Assembly (NCBI GenBank): GCA_016647705.1
Contig: JAENRU010000471.1
Coordinates: forward strand, 124,001 to 188,000
DNA: 64,000 bases
Direction: 5' to 3'
From: Eucommia ulmoides
Taxonomy: Eukaryota; Streptophyta; Magnoliopsida; Garryales; Eucommiaceae
The position numbers and the translations under genes were made by a program. Numbering within the stretch: position 1 is the stretch's first letter; the number at the start of each line of letters is the position of its first letter. This document shows, piece after piece, positions 34,630-45,729 of the stretch. Below the pieces are notes generated by a model that saw only the letters and a program-made list of their open reading frames with translations, searched no databases and was not told the DNA's origin.

Positions 34630-35367
34630 ATGACTCCCTCCTCGAAACTCACCTTCTCTTCCTTTTCCTTATGCCTCTCCCTCTTTGTCGTTCTCCACAT
34701 TGGAGTTGTGGAGGGAAACAATCCCGTCAAAATCAAAACCATCTGCGAGGAATATCCCAACTACCAATTCGGTTCTCCTTTCGAGTCTAACCTCAAACAG
34801 GTCATGAGTAACCTCGTTCGCACGGCCCCAAGCTCCGGCTACGCCTCCTCCTCCGTGGGTTTTGGCGCCGACCAAGTCAGGGGCCTCGCTCTCTGCAAAT
34901 TCGGCATGTCCTCCGGTGACTGCACCACCTGCTTGTCGGAGGCCACCACGATGGTCGTCTGGTGCAAGCCCTCCGTTAACGCCATCATATGGTACGACAA
35001 CTGCATGGTGAAGTACGCTGGGCATCGTTTTTTGGGTCAGATGGACCGCGACCACAAGGCCATAGTGATCGGTTCGATCTTTAACGGCTACCAGAACGCC
35101 TTCTACGTGAAGCTCCAGCAACTGCTCTATAAGCTGGCGGGGCAGAGCGGCGGCCCATCGCGTTTCGCCAAAGGGGAGGTGGACATCGGCGGTGGGAAAA
35201 AGATGTATGGATCCACGCAGTGCACGCGCGACCTCTCGGGTCCGTTGTGCGTGAGGTGTTTGTACGACACCATAGAGAAAGACCTCGGCAGTTGTTGTGC
35301 CGGGACTACTGGAGGGAGAGTCCTGGGAGCTAGTTGTCATATTAGGTTTGAGCTTTATCCATTTTGA
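34630..35367 (+). CDS. Cysteine-rich repeat secretory protein (two DUF26/Gnk2 domains)
   Basis: A 245-residue single-exon ORF. Residues 1-29 (MTPSSKLTFSSFSLCLSLFV then VLHIGVVEG) are a signal peptide. Two Gnk2 (stress-antifungal) domains follow, each with the diagnostic C-x8-C-x2-C: Cys89, Cys98 and Cys101 (CKFGMSSGDCTTC), and Cys198, Cys207 and Cys210 (CTRDLSGPLCVRC). There is no membrane segment or kinase domain after them, so this is a secreted CRRSP rather than a cysteine-rich receptor kinase. Family members are apoplastic. Ginkbilobin binds mannose and inhibits fungi, and others sit at plasmodesmata. The GC-rich codon use stands out against AT-rich flanks and the frame is intact. The ORF on the opposite strand (34669-35340) is a shadow. 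Short TATA-like sequence (34583-34596) lies just upstream. Confidence 0.92.
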   Translation: MTPSSKLTFSSFSLCLSLFVVLHIGVVEGNNPVKIKTICEEYPNYQFGSPFESNLKQVMSNLVRTAPSSGYASSSVGFGADQVRGLALCKFGMSSGDCTTCLSEATTMVVWCKPSVNAIIWYDNCMVKYAGHRFLGQMDRDHKAIVIGSIFNGYQNAFYVKLQQLLYKLAGQSGGPSRFAKGEVDIGGGKKMYGSTQCTRDLSGPLCVRCLYDTIEKDLGSCCAGTTGGRVLGASCHIRFELYPF

Positions 35368-36119
35368 ACCATTGGGTAAGAAGTGAAAAAAGAAAAAGAA
35401 AAAGAAAAAAAAGGCATTACTTCTTTTTGGGAGGTGAGTTGAGTTCTAGACCTTCTACGAGGGAGGCTAGATATATATATGCTAGGCTACGAGCTTTGGA
35501 ATAATAATATATATATATATATAAACATTATTACTTAAATGACTACAATGTAATTGAGATTACTAATTTAACCAATTGGTACTTGATATGTTTAATTTTA
35601 TGTGTTATTGAGTTATGATTTTTTTTTCTATTATCTTGAGATTCAAGAAAACTTGTTTTTATTTTGGATTTAGCTATAGAAAGAATGTTTATTGAATTGT
35701 ATTTTGAAGTTTGACATGGAAATTTCTTTTCTTCATGTGGAAATGTCTTTTAAGATCTAAAACTCAATAATGATGCTTTTATTGTATACATTTATATTTT
35801 GAAATTTCTTTGTTTAATCTTTCGGTTTAACTGATGTTTAATTGTGATATTATTTTAATAGTTGAATATTTATGTTATTGAATACTTTTTGTGTTGTACT
35901 AATGTTAATGAAGCAACGGTAAAATATTATACAAATAGAAGATATTATGCCATTTTTTTAGGTTTCACTTTTTAATAATCGTGTCTTCAGGCACGGCTTA
36001 TAGCGCTATTTGTAGAGTGATTTCCGAATTGAGTTGAAAAAAAACCCAAAATAATTAAGGAATTGAAATTAAGAGAATAAAAAAGGAAAGAGGAAAAAGG
36101 CAAAAAAACATTATCTTTT
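35368..36119. other. Spacer after the DUF26 gene
   Basis: 3' UTR-like sequence with purine runs (35387-35412) and a TA repeat (35507-35523), then AT-rich DNA. A hairpin gtgtcttcaggcac near 35984 resembles the Helitron-like end at 19949. No gene is seen. Confidence 0.45.
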
Positions 36120-36124
36120 AAGCA

Positions 36125-36901
36125 TGATGAGGGTAAAATTCGGGCACCTCCACGTGCCTGCCACTTGGATCAAAACAACCACATCATCAATGCCATGACA
36201 TCAAACGGCCTCATGAACTCGGTGAATAGACAGCCCGGATGGATCCTCAGGTCGGCAGCAACGAAGGACCACCAATCGCCAAGCAAGAATCTTCTCAAAT
36301 ATCGTCGAGGAAAGGCAGGTTGGTGCGTTCAGCTTGACATGCACCTCGGTGCCCAAACCGACCTGCCACTCTTAACAGGCTTGGCCCATGGGCTTCTCCA
36401 TCAACAAACAAAGGGTCTAAGGCCCAGGCCCATAACTCTAATTCGTCGTGTTCCCCATGCGCCTGACTGATTAGCAGATAACCGAGTTTAAGGCCCTAAT
36501 TTTTCGGGATGCTAATTGTCACCTCACATATAAATAGAAGGTTTCACCAACACATTTCCATAGGCGAAAATACGTAAAAAAGTTGAGGTAATAACTTTAT
36601 CTCTCTAGACGACCTGTTTTCGTTCCCCTGGGCTTTTACTCTCATGCTAGAGGAGACAGGCCGGGAACACCCCGGCCCATCCTGTGTGCAGGTGACAGAT
36701 CGAAGGCCAGCCCGAGCATGGGCTTGGACTAAAGCTCTGAAGAATTGGATTGTCCAGCTCAAATCTCAGCCCGGACAACGCATGTCCAGCTCGGATTGAA
36801 GACTTCAGCAAAGACGAATATCAACTCCAGATCAGTTGCAGCTCACTACGCAAAGGATGACCAGACCATACTGTTGGTTGGTCTAATTTTCAACACCAAC
36901 A
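36125..36901 (+). mobile_element. Solo LTR (gypsy-type)
   Basis: A 777-bp sequence beginning TGATGAGGG and ending CACCAACA, flanked by the exact duplication AAGCA (36120-36124 and 36902-36906). It has a TATA box (TATAAATA, 36529-36536) and GC-rich text unlike the AT-rich surroundings. No internal coding region exists, so it is a solo LTR left by LTR-LTR recombination. Confidence 0.88.
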
Positions 36902-37003
36902 AAGCATACAACCAGACACGCCCTAAAGCTACCCCTTTGTTTTTTTAGTTTGTTTTCGAAAAGCTTCCATTGGAAAATAGAAGAACAAATGCAATGTCAT
37001 TAT

Positions 37004-37766
37004 TGTTGGTGTCAAGAATTGGTTGGCGAACAGTATGGTCCGAGCACTCTCGGATCAGGGGTGAGGGTTACTAAACTCGATCCGCGTTGCAGCCGGGTCT
37101 GAGGATCGAATGGGCTTAAGTCCAGACCCGGGTCTTGGTTCTTTTCCTTGCTCCTGTCGTTGTCCGGGCTGAGCTCCTGATCATCACCTGCATAAAGAAC
37201 GACCGAGTTTTTCCCAGCAAGTCCTCTCCGGCATGAGAGTAAGGTTCCGGGGATAAAAATAGATCGGAGAGTTACTGTTGCCTTGACCTGTCTTACCGTT
37301 CAGAGGCAAAGTTTCTCTCTCTTGAATGTTTTTTCTTGTTGTCATAAAGTGTGGAGGAAACCTCCTATTTATAGGCGAAAGAGTGATTATCATAAGTAAT
37401 ATTAAGACCTTAAGCTCGGATTACCGATAAGCAGTCCAACGCGTGGATGACACAGAGGATTAGAGCCATGAGCCTAGGCCTTGGGCCCATCACTGTTGAG
37501 GATGAGGTCGACGACCGACCCCCCGAGGGCTACACGAGGCCCGCCCATCCACGGAGATTGGTCTGGGCACTCCAACCTTCAGCGGGCTGATAGCATTGAA
37601 CGGGAAGGCCCACACGAGAAGACCGATTTGGGCACACCGGGTTCACGTGGGCGGCCGTACACAGCTAACCCGGGCTGCCTATTTATCGGGCTAGAACGTA
37701 GGTCGGTCAATTGAATACGCGGCCTTACCGATGGACATGTAGAAGGGTCCAACTTTACCCATATCA
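37004..37766 (-). repeat. 3' LTR of the Tat-type element (left copy)
   Basis: Plus-strand ends TGTTGGTGTC and ACCCATATCA, 763 bp. Preceded by ATTAT and followed, inward, by the complement of the polypurine tract (gttaccccccaag). Confidence 0.94.
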
Positions 37767-38066
37767 GTTACCCCCCAAGCCTCTGCGTGGAAGTGGGACA
37801 CGAGGCGTTGTGGTTTTAGCGGGCAGCTCTCGCGAAGCGGACACCTAGTTGGAAGACAGAGCGGTCTGTTGGATCGGGATAACGCAGTCCAACTGGGATC
37901 CCTTGGTGTCTCCTGGAAGCTGAACCATCATGTCAGATGCGCCTTTTGGCTTCTCGAGGAAGCCAGACTATCAATCCGTCCGGATGCTTGACACGTGGCG
38001 GTGGTGTGAGAATCGGTGTTCTGTGAGCCGCATGATGAGACACGATATTTAGACTTCCCGGTACCC

Positions 38067-38074
38067 TATAAATA
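38067..38074 (+). promoter_or_regulatory. TATA box of the antisense gene in the Tat element
   Basis: TATAAATA lies 118 bp before the ATG at 38192, on the strand opposite to gag-pol, indicating an independent promoter for the antisense gene. Confidence 0.55.
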
Positions 38075-38191
38075 GACGATCCACTTTTCGAATTTCCTCA
38101 CCAGACTTTTTGCGAAAGCTCTCACCGACCTCCGGAGCACAGTACTCCTCCTACTCTTGTCTTCATTTCTCATCTTTTTAATTTCTTTTCT

Positions 38192-40566
38192 ATGTCTTCT
38201 GACTCTGAGGTCGGTTGGTCGGGGAACAACGCGTCCTTGATAGATGTGATCACCGCATACTCCCCCGATGTCCAGATGGAGCTCAGCTCCTCCGCGACGG
38301 AGTCAGATCCTCCAGTCCCACCGGCCTCCCGGTCGGAGGGCGGGTAGGAACCCACTGTTGAGTGGACGATGTCGTCCGAGGAGTCTCAGGGTAAAACCGG
38401 CACAGGGGCACTCCCTGCGGCTGGTTTTTCTCGTGGTTCCTGTAGAACGGGTCAGGCGGCGGGCTCCTCTGGCGGCTTTGCTGCCAGACTGTCCACATCG
38501 GGGTGCCCTCCACAGTCGAGCTCCACTTTGCGTCGATCAGCTTGCACGGTCCCCCAGGGTGATCCGGTCTGGGAGCTAGAATCTGAGCTCTCAGATAAAG
38601 CAGTTCGCAGATTCCACAACAAGTACGCGATGCTGCGCTCAGTAGTGCTCCGAGCAGTAGTGCCGGGCGACCGAGCATGCGACCCAACATAGGGATTTAT
38701 CACAGTTTACGACCAGCAGCTGCAGGCCGGACTACGATTTCTCATCCACCCCTGGATGAGGGAGGTCTGTTGGGATTTGGGACTGTGTCCATCACAGCTC
38801 TTTCCCAACAGCATCCGCCTCATTGTGTCGTTCCATATTATTTGCTTGGCCAAGAAGGTGAAGTCGTCCCTCGATCTATTCTATACTCTGTTCTTGGCGA
38901 AGGCCATGCCCGACGGAAAGGGTTGGTTTTACATATCAGCCCGGTGGAAGTTCCTCAAGGGCTACCCCAAGTCCATCAAAGAATAGAAGTCGGGGTTCTT
39001 CTTCTTGGAAGGTACAGGTTGGGAGTCCAATGAGAAGCCTTCGTTCGATTTTTCGGTTCAGAGTCACTGGGGAGACATGGGTAAGTCTTTTATAGCTCGG
39101 TCCTCGCTCCTCGTACCCCAGTTCTTGTTTTGACAAGCTTCTTGTTTTCTTTTTTTCGGTGACCAGGAAGCGGAAGCCCAGCGCAGAAATTCTAAAGGAG
39201 AAGGAGGTGATCCTTAGGATGCCGTTCACGAACGTCGTTCCTCTGCTCTCGTCGTGTCTGTACGACCTATATTCTTGGAGCAATCCAACCCTACCAGCAC
39301 TGTCCCTAAACCCAAAATCAAATAACTGTAAGTTCTCTCAGTCCGTCCCCGTTGTTATTCTTTACTTGCTATCCTTTCAACTGATTGGTCTATTTGTCTC
39401 GTTTTTTAGTGATGGACATGGCTACACTAGCCCGAATGGCAAAAGAAAAGGTGGAGTCTCGACAAGCCGCCTGAGGTATACCGGCCGAGAAGGGGACAGA
39501 GGAGTCAAGGCCAGTAAGTCAGTCCCGGCCTATCCCCACGCCCAGCAGGGCTGACACCCCGCTGATTGCGAGTGCCACCCACATAGAGATCATAGAGGAC
39601 GACCATGCCCTGCTCGTAAGGAAAGACAAGGGGAAGATGAAGGTTGGGACGTCCGATGCGCCGTCCGGCCACCCTAAAAAGACCCGAGTCTCCACCCCTG
39701 GCCCGAATGAGGAGCAGTAACACGTGGGTGAGGGAGGACCAAAGCTGATCATCTACACCGGCCTCCGGCCTGACCAACCGGTGACTCAAAATGGCTCCGT
39801 GCTTACCCAGTTCACTATGAAAATAGTGCCCCCGGCAGATAGAAAGAGGTTCGCGGACAAGACGGATGCCAAGCTCTGCGTCGACCTGAATTGGCATACG
39901 CTTTCGGTAAGTTTTCCTCCCCGGTCGACTTTAGAACTTGGAGAATACTTCACGTTTTTAATGTCGTCGTCGTCGAATGTGCAGTCTATCTTTGCCGCCC
40001 TGGAGACCGGTGCCCACCTACACCAGGCCACCCAAATGCTCGAGGGGCTTACCCAGGCCAAGGAGAAGGACATCGAGATAATGGAGGACCTCAAGAAGGA
40101 GCTGGACCGGGTGACTGGCAAAAACGAGAGGCTTCAATCAGAGACGGCGGCGACAGAAGAAAAGGCCGAGGAGTCCCGATGAGCCGAGCACGTGGCCAAA
40201 GCGAAGCTGAATGAAACCCGCAAGGACCACGCGGTCGAGCTCGAGAAGGTCTGGGCTGATGCTATTACCCAATACAATGAAAATGAGGAGTTCACCGGGC
40301 TCAGGGACCGTATCGCTATCAGCATGATTGGCCTAGGCTTCAAGGGGACGATCAATTCCCTGCTCCAACAGTTCCCCGAGGTTGACTCCTCAAGATTGAC
40401 AATCGAGCTGACAAGCGAAGACATTGCCGAGGCCGAGGCATTACAGAATACCGCGTCGGGTGATGCACCAATGGCCCCTGCCGCCAGGTCGAGACGATCA
40501 TCTCGAAGCAACGAGGAGGGCACGACAGACGAGGCCGCAACCGACCAACCAGTCAATCCGGTCTAA
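38192..40566 (+). pseudogene. Antisense ORF of the Tat element (putative gypsy-type transposon protein family)
   Basis: A gene-like unit opposite to gag-pol, between pol and the 3' LTR. It starts MSSDSEVGWSGNNASLIDVI with an Asp/Ser-rich N-terminus that stops at 38345. The central part (38698-39060) has LRFLIHPWMREV, IICLAKKVKSSLDLFYTLF and GWFYISARWKFLKGYPKSI, the hallmark of plant 'putative gypsy type transposon' proteins (Pfam PF04195 as I recall). A donor (gacatgg|gtaagt, near 39079) and an acceptor (gtgaccag|gaagcgg, near 39168) suggest a spliced gene. The 3' part (39724-40566) is a Glu/Lys-rich coiled coil and an acidic, Ser/Thr-rich tail. In-frame stops (38345, 38690, 38983 and 40180 regions) show decay. 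Antisense ORFs at this place are known in Tat elements, but their role is unknown. Confidence 0.8.
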
Positions 40567-41050
40567 CTAGTTCTTTTTTTTTTATTATTATTATTTTTTC
40601 TTTTTCTTTTTGTATGGCCCAGCAAATAGCGGGCTTGTACCTTGCGTGCAATAGTCACGCTCTTTTTGTAGCTTTGACAAACGATCTGAATATAATATAT
40701 TTTTGTTCTTCTCTCTCTGTGTCCGTTGTGCTTGCCAAATGTTGATGTTTTTGAAAAAGAAATTTTAATTTTCACAAGTGGACAATGTTTGCCGAGCTGA
40801 GGAATGGGTCATGTGCCCGACATTCTTCACGGCCCTTAACTTTCACAAGTGGCCAATGTTTACCGAGCTGAGGAACGGTTCCTGTGCCCGGCATTCCTCA
40901 CGACCCTTTTTCCCAGTCGAGCAGTAGAGCTCGTGCTCAACGAGTTGTGGTGGTCGACTAGTGAAAAGCCTTCAATTGCTTGGGCCAAAGGGACCCAGGC
41001 GAGACGTCCTGAATGAATTGTTATGTGCCCGACCAATTTTTGTCCCTTGG
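40567..41050. other. Non-coding Tat internal sequence
   Basis: T-rich tail after the antisense gene, then two similar blocks (acaagtggacaatgtttgcc and acaagtggccaatgtttacc) near 40775 and 40845. It ends at the nested solo LTR insertion point. Confidence 0.5.
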
Positions 41051-42837
41051 TGTCACACCCCACCCCGGACACCCTTCATGTGGGGCCAGCATGACATCAA
41101 TATGACATCACCTATCTGACTAACCAACCACAATACGATAATATATAAATTTTTCATTTATATCACATATACACAATTCCATCTGATAGGGATACACCGT
41201 CCCAATTATAAGAACAACTAAACTAATCCCATGAATCTCACATAGATTCATCTCTGACACCTCATCTCAAAATTTCTCTCAATTGACTCTATCGCGAGAT
41301 CCACATAACTCTATCTAACGCCAGTAGGAGACCGACCGACTCCTAGCCATTTCACCTGCGAATGTACTGCCTTCTTAGTAAAATATTTTTATAATAATAA
41401 TAATTTATTCTGCAACATCTAAATGGATCAAGCTTAAATATGTAAACATCATGTAGCTCGTAAAAGTTTTCATAATATTAGCATTGAGAATAAAGCACTA
41501 TATATAAGTTCCATGCAAAATTATTTAGTATAAGAATCATGCCAATCACCATAATAAATAATAAATCACCCAGTATAAGCAAAATACCATATCTCAAAAC
41601 ATCCTCTCAAACACACACACGTTGTCCAGCCCTAGTGATCGTTTTAACCTCACGATCGGGAGTTTGCAACGGTACCGTACCATCCGTAGGATATGCCTTT
41701 CTACGAACACACATCACTCCGCCGAAGCGGATAATCACTGCGCAGTATAAACGTCTAACATCACTCTGCCGAAGCAGATAAACATCACTCCGCCGAAGCA
41801 GATAATATCACTCTGCCGAAGCGGATAAACATCACTCTGTCGAAGCAGATCAACATCACTCAATAATATCGTCTAATCAACATCGTCAAATCACCACATA
41901 ATTTTTAAAAACATCTAATTTAAATACAACCATTTTTCATCATATATATATATACAAATAATTTGGCAAGAAAACAGTACACTCACCTTGTTATCCGTTT
42001 TGCAAAACTGACACTGACCACACTCTATCTGGACGCCGATGCCTACGAACCTCTTTCCGAATCGTTTAACGGCCACGAAATGGGTTTTGGATTTTTCTAG
42101 GGTGGTTTATGCAAATTCTCCATTTTTTTTCTTCCTTTTTTTTCTTTTTTTTTCCCCCTCTGTTTTGGCTTCTGTTTCCTATTACAGCCCCGGCCAATCA
42201 CCCCCCTTTCTCTCTCTACCAACCACTCCGACGATCTTACTCACCGTCGACCGCCCTACACCAACGATCATCGACACACCACGCACATACACCATCCGAC
42301 CAACGACACACCCGCATGCACCTAAACGCCCGACGATCGACGCACACAGTCAACGACGACAACACACACACATACTCACCGGACGAACTGCCGATCCCAC
42401 ACACATTCATGTACACACGCTGAAAAACTGACCGAAACACCCACCATGAACTTCCAGACCACAACCAAACACACACACACAAAATCAAACTCACCTACTC
42501 TCTCTCTAACTCACCGCCGGTGATCAAAACTCACCCCATCGGATCACCAAACAACCGTCAAACAAACCGAACACACACACACACCAAGTCACATGCACAC
42601 ACTGATCACAGTCGAACACATACACAATCATACACTGAACACTCATACACACGCAAACCCACACGATTTCCGACCATCGATCACATATCGGCGAATCCCA
42701 CCGCCGATACTCTCCCTCTTTGTTTTCTGTTTCAGTTTCCTGTTACCCGACCAACGACGACTCACAAACCACCGCCAGCAAACCCCATACGATCGACGAC
42801 AAAATCCACCGATGGTCCTTACTCTCTCTCTTTCCCG

Positions 42838-42878
<41 letters not shown>

Positions 42879-43073
42879 CTTCGCTAGTTTTACTCTCTCT
42901 CTTTCCCGTTCTCTCTCTCTCTCTCCATTCTTCGCGAGTTTTATTCGATCCTTCTCCACCGTTCCACTGTCTACATATATATATATATACACACACACAC
43001 ACATATATGGGTGATCAATTGGCCGGCCACGCGTCCCGTTTCTCTCCCTCCGTTTCCACCGACTCAATCTATA

Positions 43074-43118
<45 letters not shown>

Positions 43119-43374
43119 ACACCAAACCCCCCCCTCAATTTGTCAAGTTTAATGTTTTTAAGATTTATAATTTGACCCCCAAAAACTTTTACATCACAAA
43201 TTGAATTTCAAAATCTGCCCCACTATTTTAGTTAGGATTGTAATTTAAATTCATTCTAAATTTTAATGTTTATGAAGATTGCAATTTATCCCCTTCATGT
43301 TTAAAAAAATTTACGAATTAACCCATCAAATTATAATTAAATCATAATTAACACCATCAACCCCGTCACTTCTG

Positions 43375-43441
<67 letters not shown>

Positions 43442-43486
43442 AAATGCGACTTAAATTATACGTATGTCCAAGGTCGGGGTCTTACA
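41051..43486. mobile_element. Nested solo LTR (chromovirus-like), 2.4 kb
   Basis: Begins TGTCACACCCCACCCC and ends GGTCGGGGTCTTACA, the TGT..ACA form of long LTRs in Tekay/Del-like gypsy elements. It is flanked by the exact duplication CTTGG (41046-41050 and 43487-43491). No gag-pol is present. It contains a cgaagc-ga-taacatcact minisatellite (41705-41865), CT repeats (42839-42930), and TA repeats (43076-43112 and 43380-43438). ORFs inside it are repeat-driven. It could instead be a small non-autonomous element, but no internal LTR pair is visible. Confidence 0.82.
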
Positions 43487-44205
43487 CTTGGACCATCGAA
43501 CGCTCCGTAGTCGGATACCTTGCCCCCTAGATAGGTAAAGTAGCCCATACCAGTCGGGCTTCAATGCTGTCTTACCGGGTGTTGGTGGCCTTTGACTTTG
43601 ACTTTGCCCCCCAGACGATGGACCAGCTCGGTTCTGGGCTCGTTGATCTTCTCCTGGATGGGACCTGATCTGGTTCTGTCTTAAAGGGAGAATAGATTTG
43701 GGAGGGCTTACCCTGGCCTCTCGGCAACCGAAGGGCTACTCCTTCCTGCCCTATTATATATTTTTTTTAGGATTTTTGCCCCCCAGACGATTTGTCGAGC
43801 TTGGTCTTTCTGAGCTCACTGATCTTCTTTAGGGTTTGACCCGTGAGTGGAGTATTTTATGAAAAAGAGAAATTCATTGAACCGAAAACGCATTCTTTTT
43901 ATTTAGCATAATATGTTGCAATACAATTCGCACAAGATCAAAATACAAAATGTTGAGCAAGTTGTGTAGTTGTCAAGAGATGATTTTGTAGTACAAGGTC
44001 CCCTGAGTGGCACTCCTTCCTCTGTTTCCAAGTTGTACGTGCCTAGCCGGACTACGCCAACAACGCGGTACAGACCCTCCCAGGTGGGTGCTAGCTTTCT
44101 GGCGTTTTGCTCCTTCGTCGCTAGAGTGACCTTCCGTAGGACAAGGTCCCCTAGGTCAAAAGAGCGAGGACGGACGCGACGATTGTAGTACCGTGCCGTC
44201 CTCTG
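43487..44205. other. Tat internal sequence downstream of pol
   Basis: Continuation of the Tat element after the solo LTR, non-coding on both strands, with repeated tgccccccagacgat motifs (43605 and 43785 regions). It separates the integrase end from the antisense gene. Confidence 0.5.
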
Positions 44206-44963
44206 TTAGCAAGCGGCCTGGTGGATTCGGGCTCGTTCTTTTATTTCTTCGAGGAGGTCGAGGCTCAGAGCCAGGCCGACTTCGTTCTCAGTTGTGCCAA
44301 ATGGGTGGGCGGTGTGGCGAGATGACATTCCAATCTCTACGAGGATCACGACCTCAGAACCAAATGTCATCGCGAAAGAGGTCTCGCCGGTCGGTGTGCG
44401 GGCTGTTGTGTGATAAGCCCACAGCATGGGATACAAGTCCTCCACCCATAACCCCTTTGATTTGTCCAGTCTAGTCTTTAGATTCTGCAAGATGGTCCGG
44501 TTAGTGACTTCAACCTGTCCGTTCGCCTGAGGGTGGCTGGGGGAGAAAAATTTTGTTTTGATCCCAAGCCCGACGCATAGCTCAGCGAACAGGTCGTTAT
44601 CAAACTGCTTTTCGTTGTTAGAGATGATGGCCCTTGGGATTCCAAACTTGCAAATTACGTGCTTCCATACAATGTATCGAATCCGTTGCTTAGTTATCGT
44701 CGCCAGTGGTTTGGCCTCAACCCACTTTGTGAAGTAGTCAATAGCGACGATGAAAAAATTTCTCTGGCCAGACCCCAGGGGAAAGGGGTTGAGGAGGTCG
44801 TTACCCTACTGGGCGAACGGCCATGGGCTGGACATGGGGACGAGCTCACTTGGAGGGGCGTGTGGGTGCGCGGCAAATCGCTGGCACTTGTCACACCTTT
44901 TCACAAATTCCCCTGCGTCCTCCAGCATTTTAGCCCAGTAATACCCGTTCAGGAGCAGCTTCT
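44206..44963 (-). pseudogene. Tat integrase (degraded)
   Basis: Minus-strand frames show the zinc-binding end (KRCDKCQRFA), the catalytic core beginning IVAIDYFTKWVEAKPLATIT, then IISNNEKQFDND, and SHPQANGQVEVTNRT. The second catalytic Asp is in an altered context (SNNEKQF instead of the usual SDNGxQF). The C-terminal 94 residues (44206-44490) are open. A stop at the RSLV/KLLL junction (44962) and another after WPFAQ break the frame. Confidence 0.85.
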
Positions 44964-45729
44964 AGACTAAGGATCTGTCCCCCGAGTAATTTCCGCACAC
45001 TCTCTCGTGGACCTCCCTCATAACATACTCGGCCTCTTCAGGTTGGAGACACCGCGAATACAAATCGGAGACGGACTTACGGTAAATGACCCCGTCGATG
45101 AGCGTGTACCACGCTGCCTGGTACCATATTCTTCGGGAGTGGGCATGATCGTTGGATAATGTCCTGTCCACGAGGTAGCTCATTATGGGATCCATCCAGG
45201 TCGGTTTCGAATTCAGGGCACATATGATTGCGGGCTCATCTGAGGAGGTCGTGCTCGGCTCAGCGAGAAATTTGACAGGGACCGTCCTCTTGAGCGTATA
45301 CTCAACAGCCAATGCCAGATTAGGTAGGGCGTCAGCATGCCTGTTCTTTTCTCGGGGTATTTGCGTGACTCTAACCTTCTCAAAGAGCTTTGATAGGTCT
45401 TTAACCCTCTCCAGGTAGGCTACCATGCTTGGGTCCTTTGCGAGGTAATCACCGTTAACCTGGTTGACCACGAGCTGGGAATCGCTCATTACCAAGAGGG
45501 ATCTTACATTAAAATCCCGGGCTAAACGAAGCTCGACCAACAATACTTCGGACTCGGCCTCGTTGTTGGTAGCTCGGAATCTGAGCCTGAGGGCGTACTC
45601 GATCTCTTCTTTATCTGGGGCCACCAGGACCATACCGGCCCCTGAGCCGCTCTGATTGAAAGATATGTCGATAAATAGTTGCCACGAGTTGGGCCCAAGG
45701 TCGTCATGGTGCTTCCCTAGCTCGCCCAA
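44962..45729 (-). pseudogene. Tat second RNase H-like domain and integrase start
   Basis: A 255-residue open stretch. The RNase H fold residues are visible: Asp in LFIDISF, Glu in NNEAESE, Asp in SDSQLV and Asp in HADAL. The end enters the integrase zinc region (REVHERVCGNYSGDRSLV), where the second zinc His appears as Tyr. An extra RNase H before integrase is typical of the Tat lineage. Confidence 0.85.

Noticed and set aside
34669..35340. 223-residue minus-strand ORF opposite the DUF26 gene
   Set aside because: A GC-rich shadow frame of the real gene without family motifs.
37481..37714. 77-residue ORF with a near copy at 50327-50560
   Set aside because: Both lie at the same place in the two LTRs of the Tat element.
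42039..43204. Overlapping ORFs with His/Thr/Ser runs
   Set aside because: They lie in the nested solo LTR and result from CA, CT and TA repeats.
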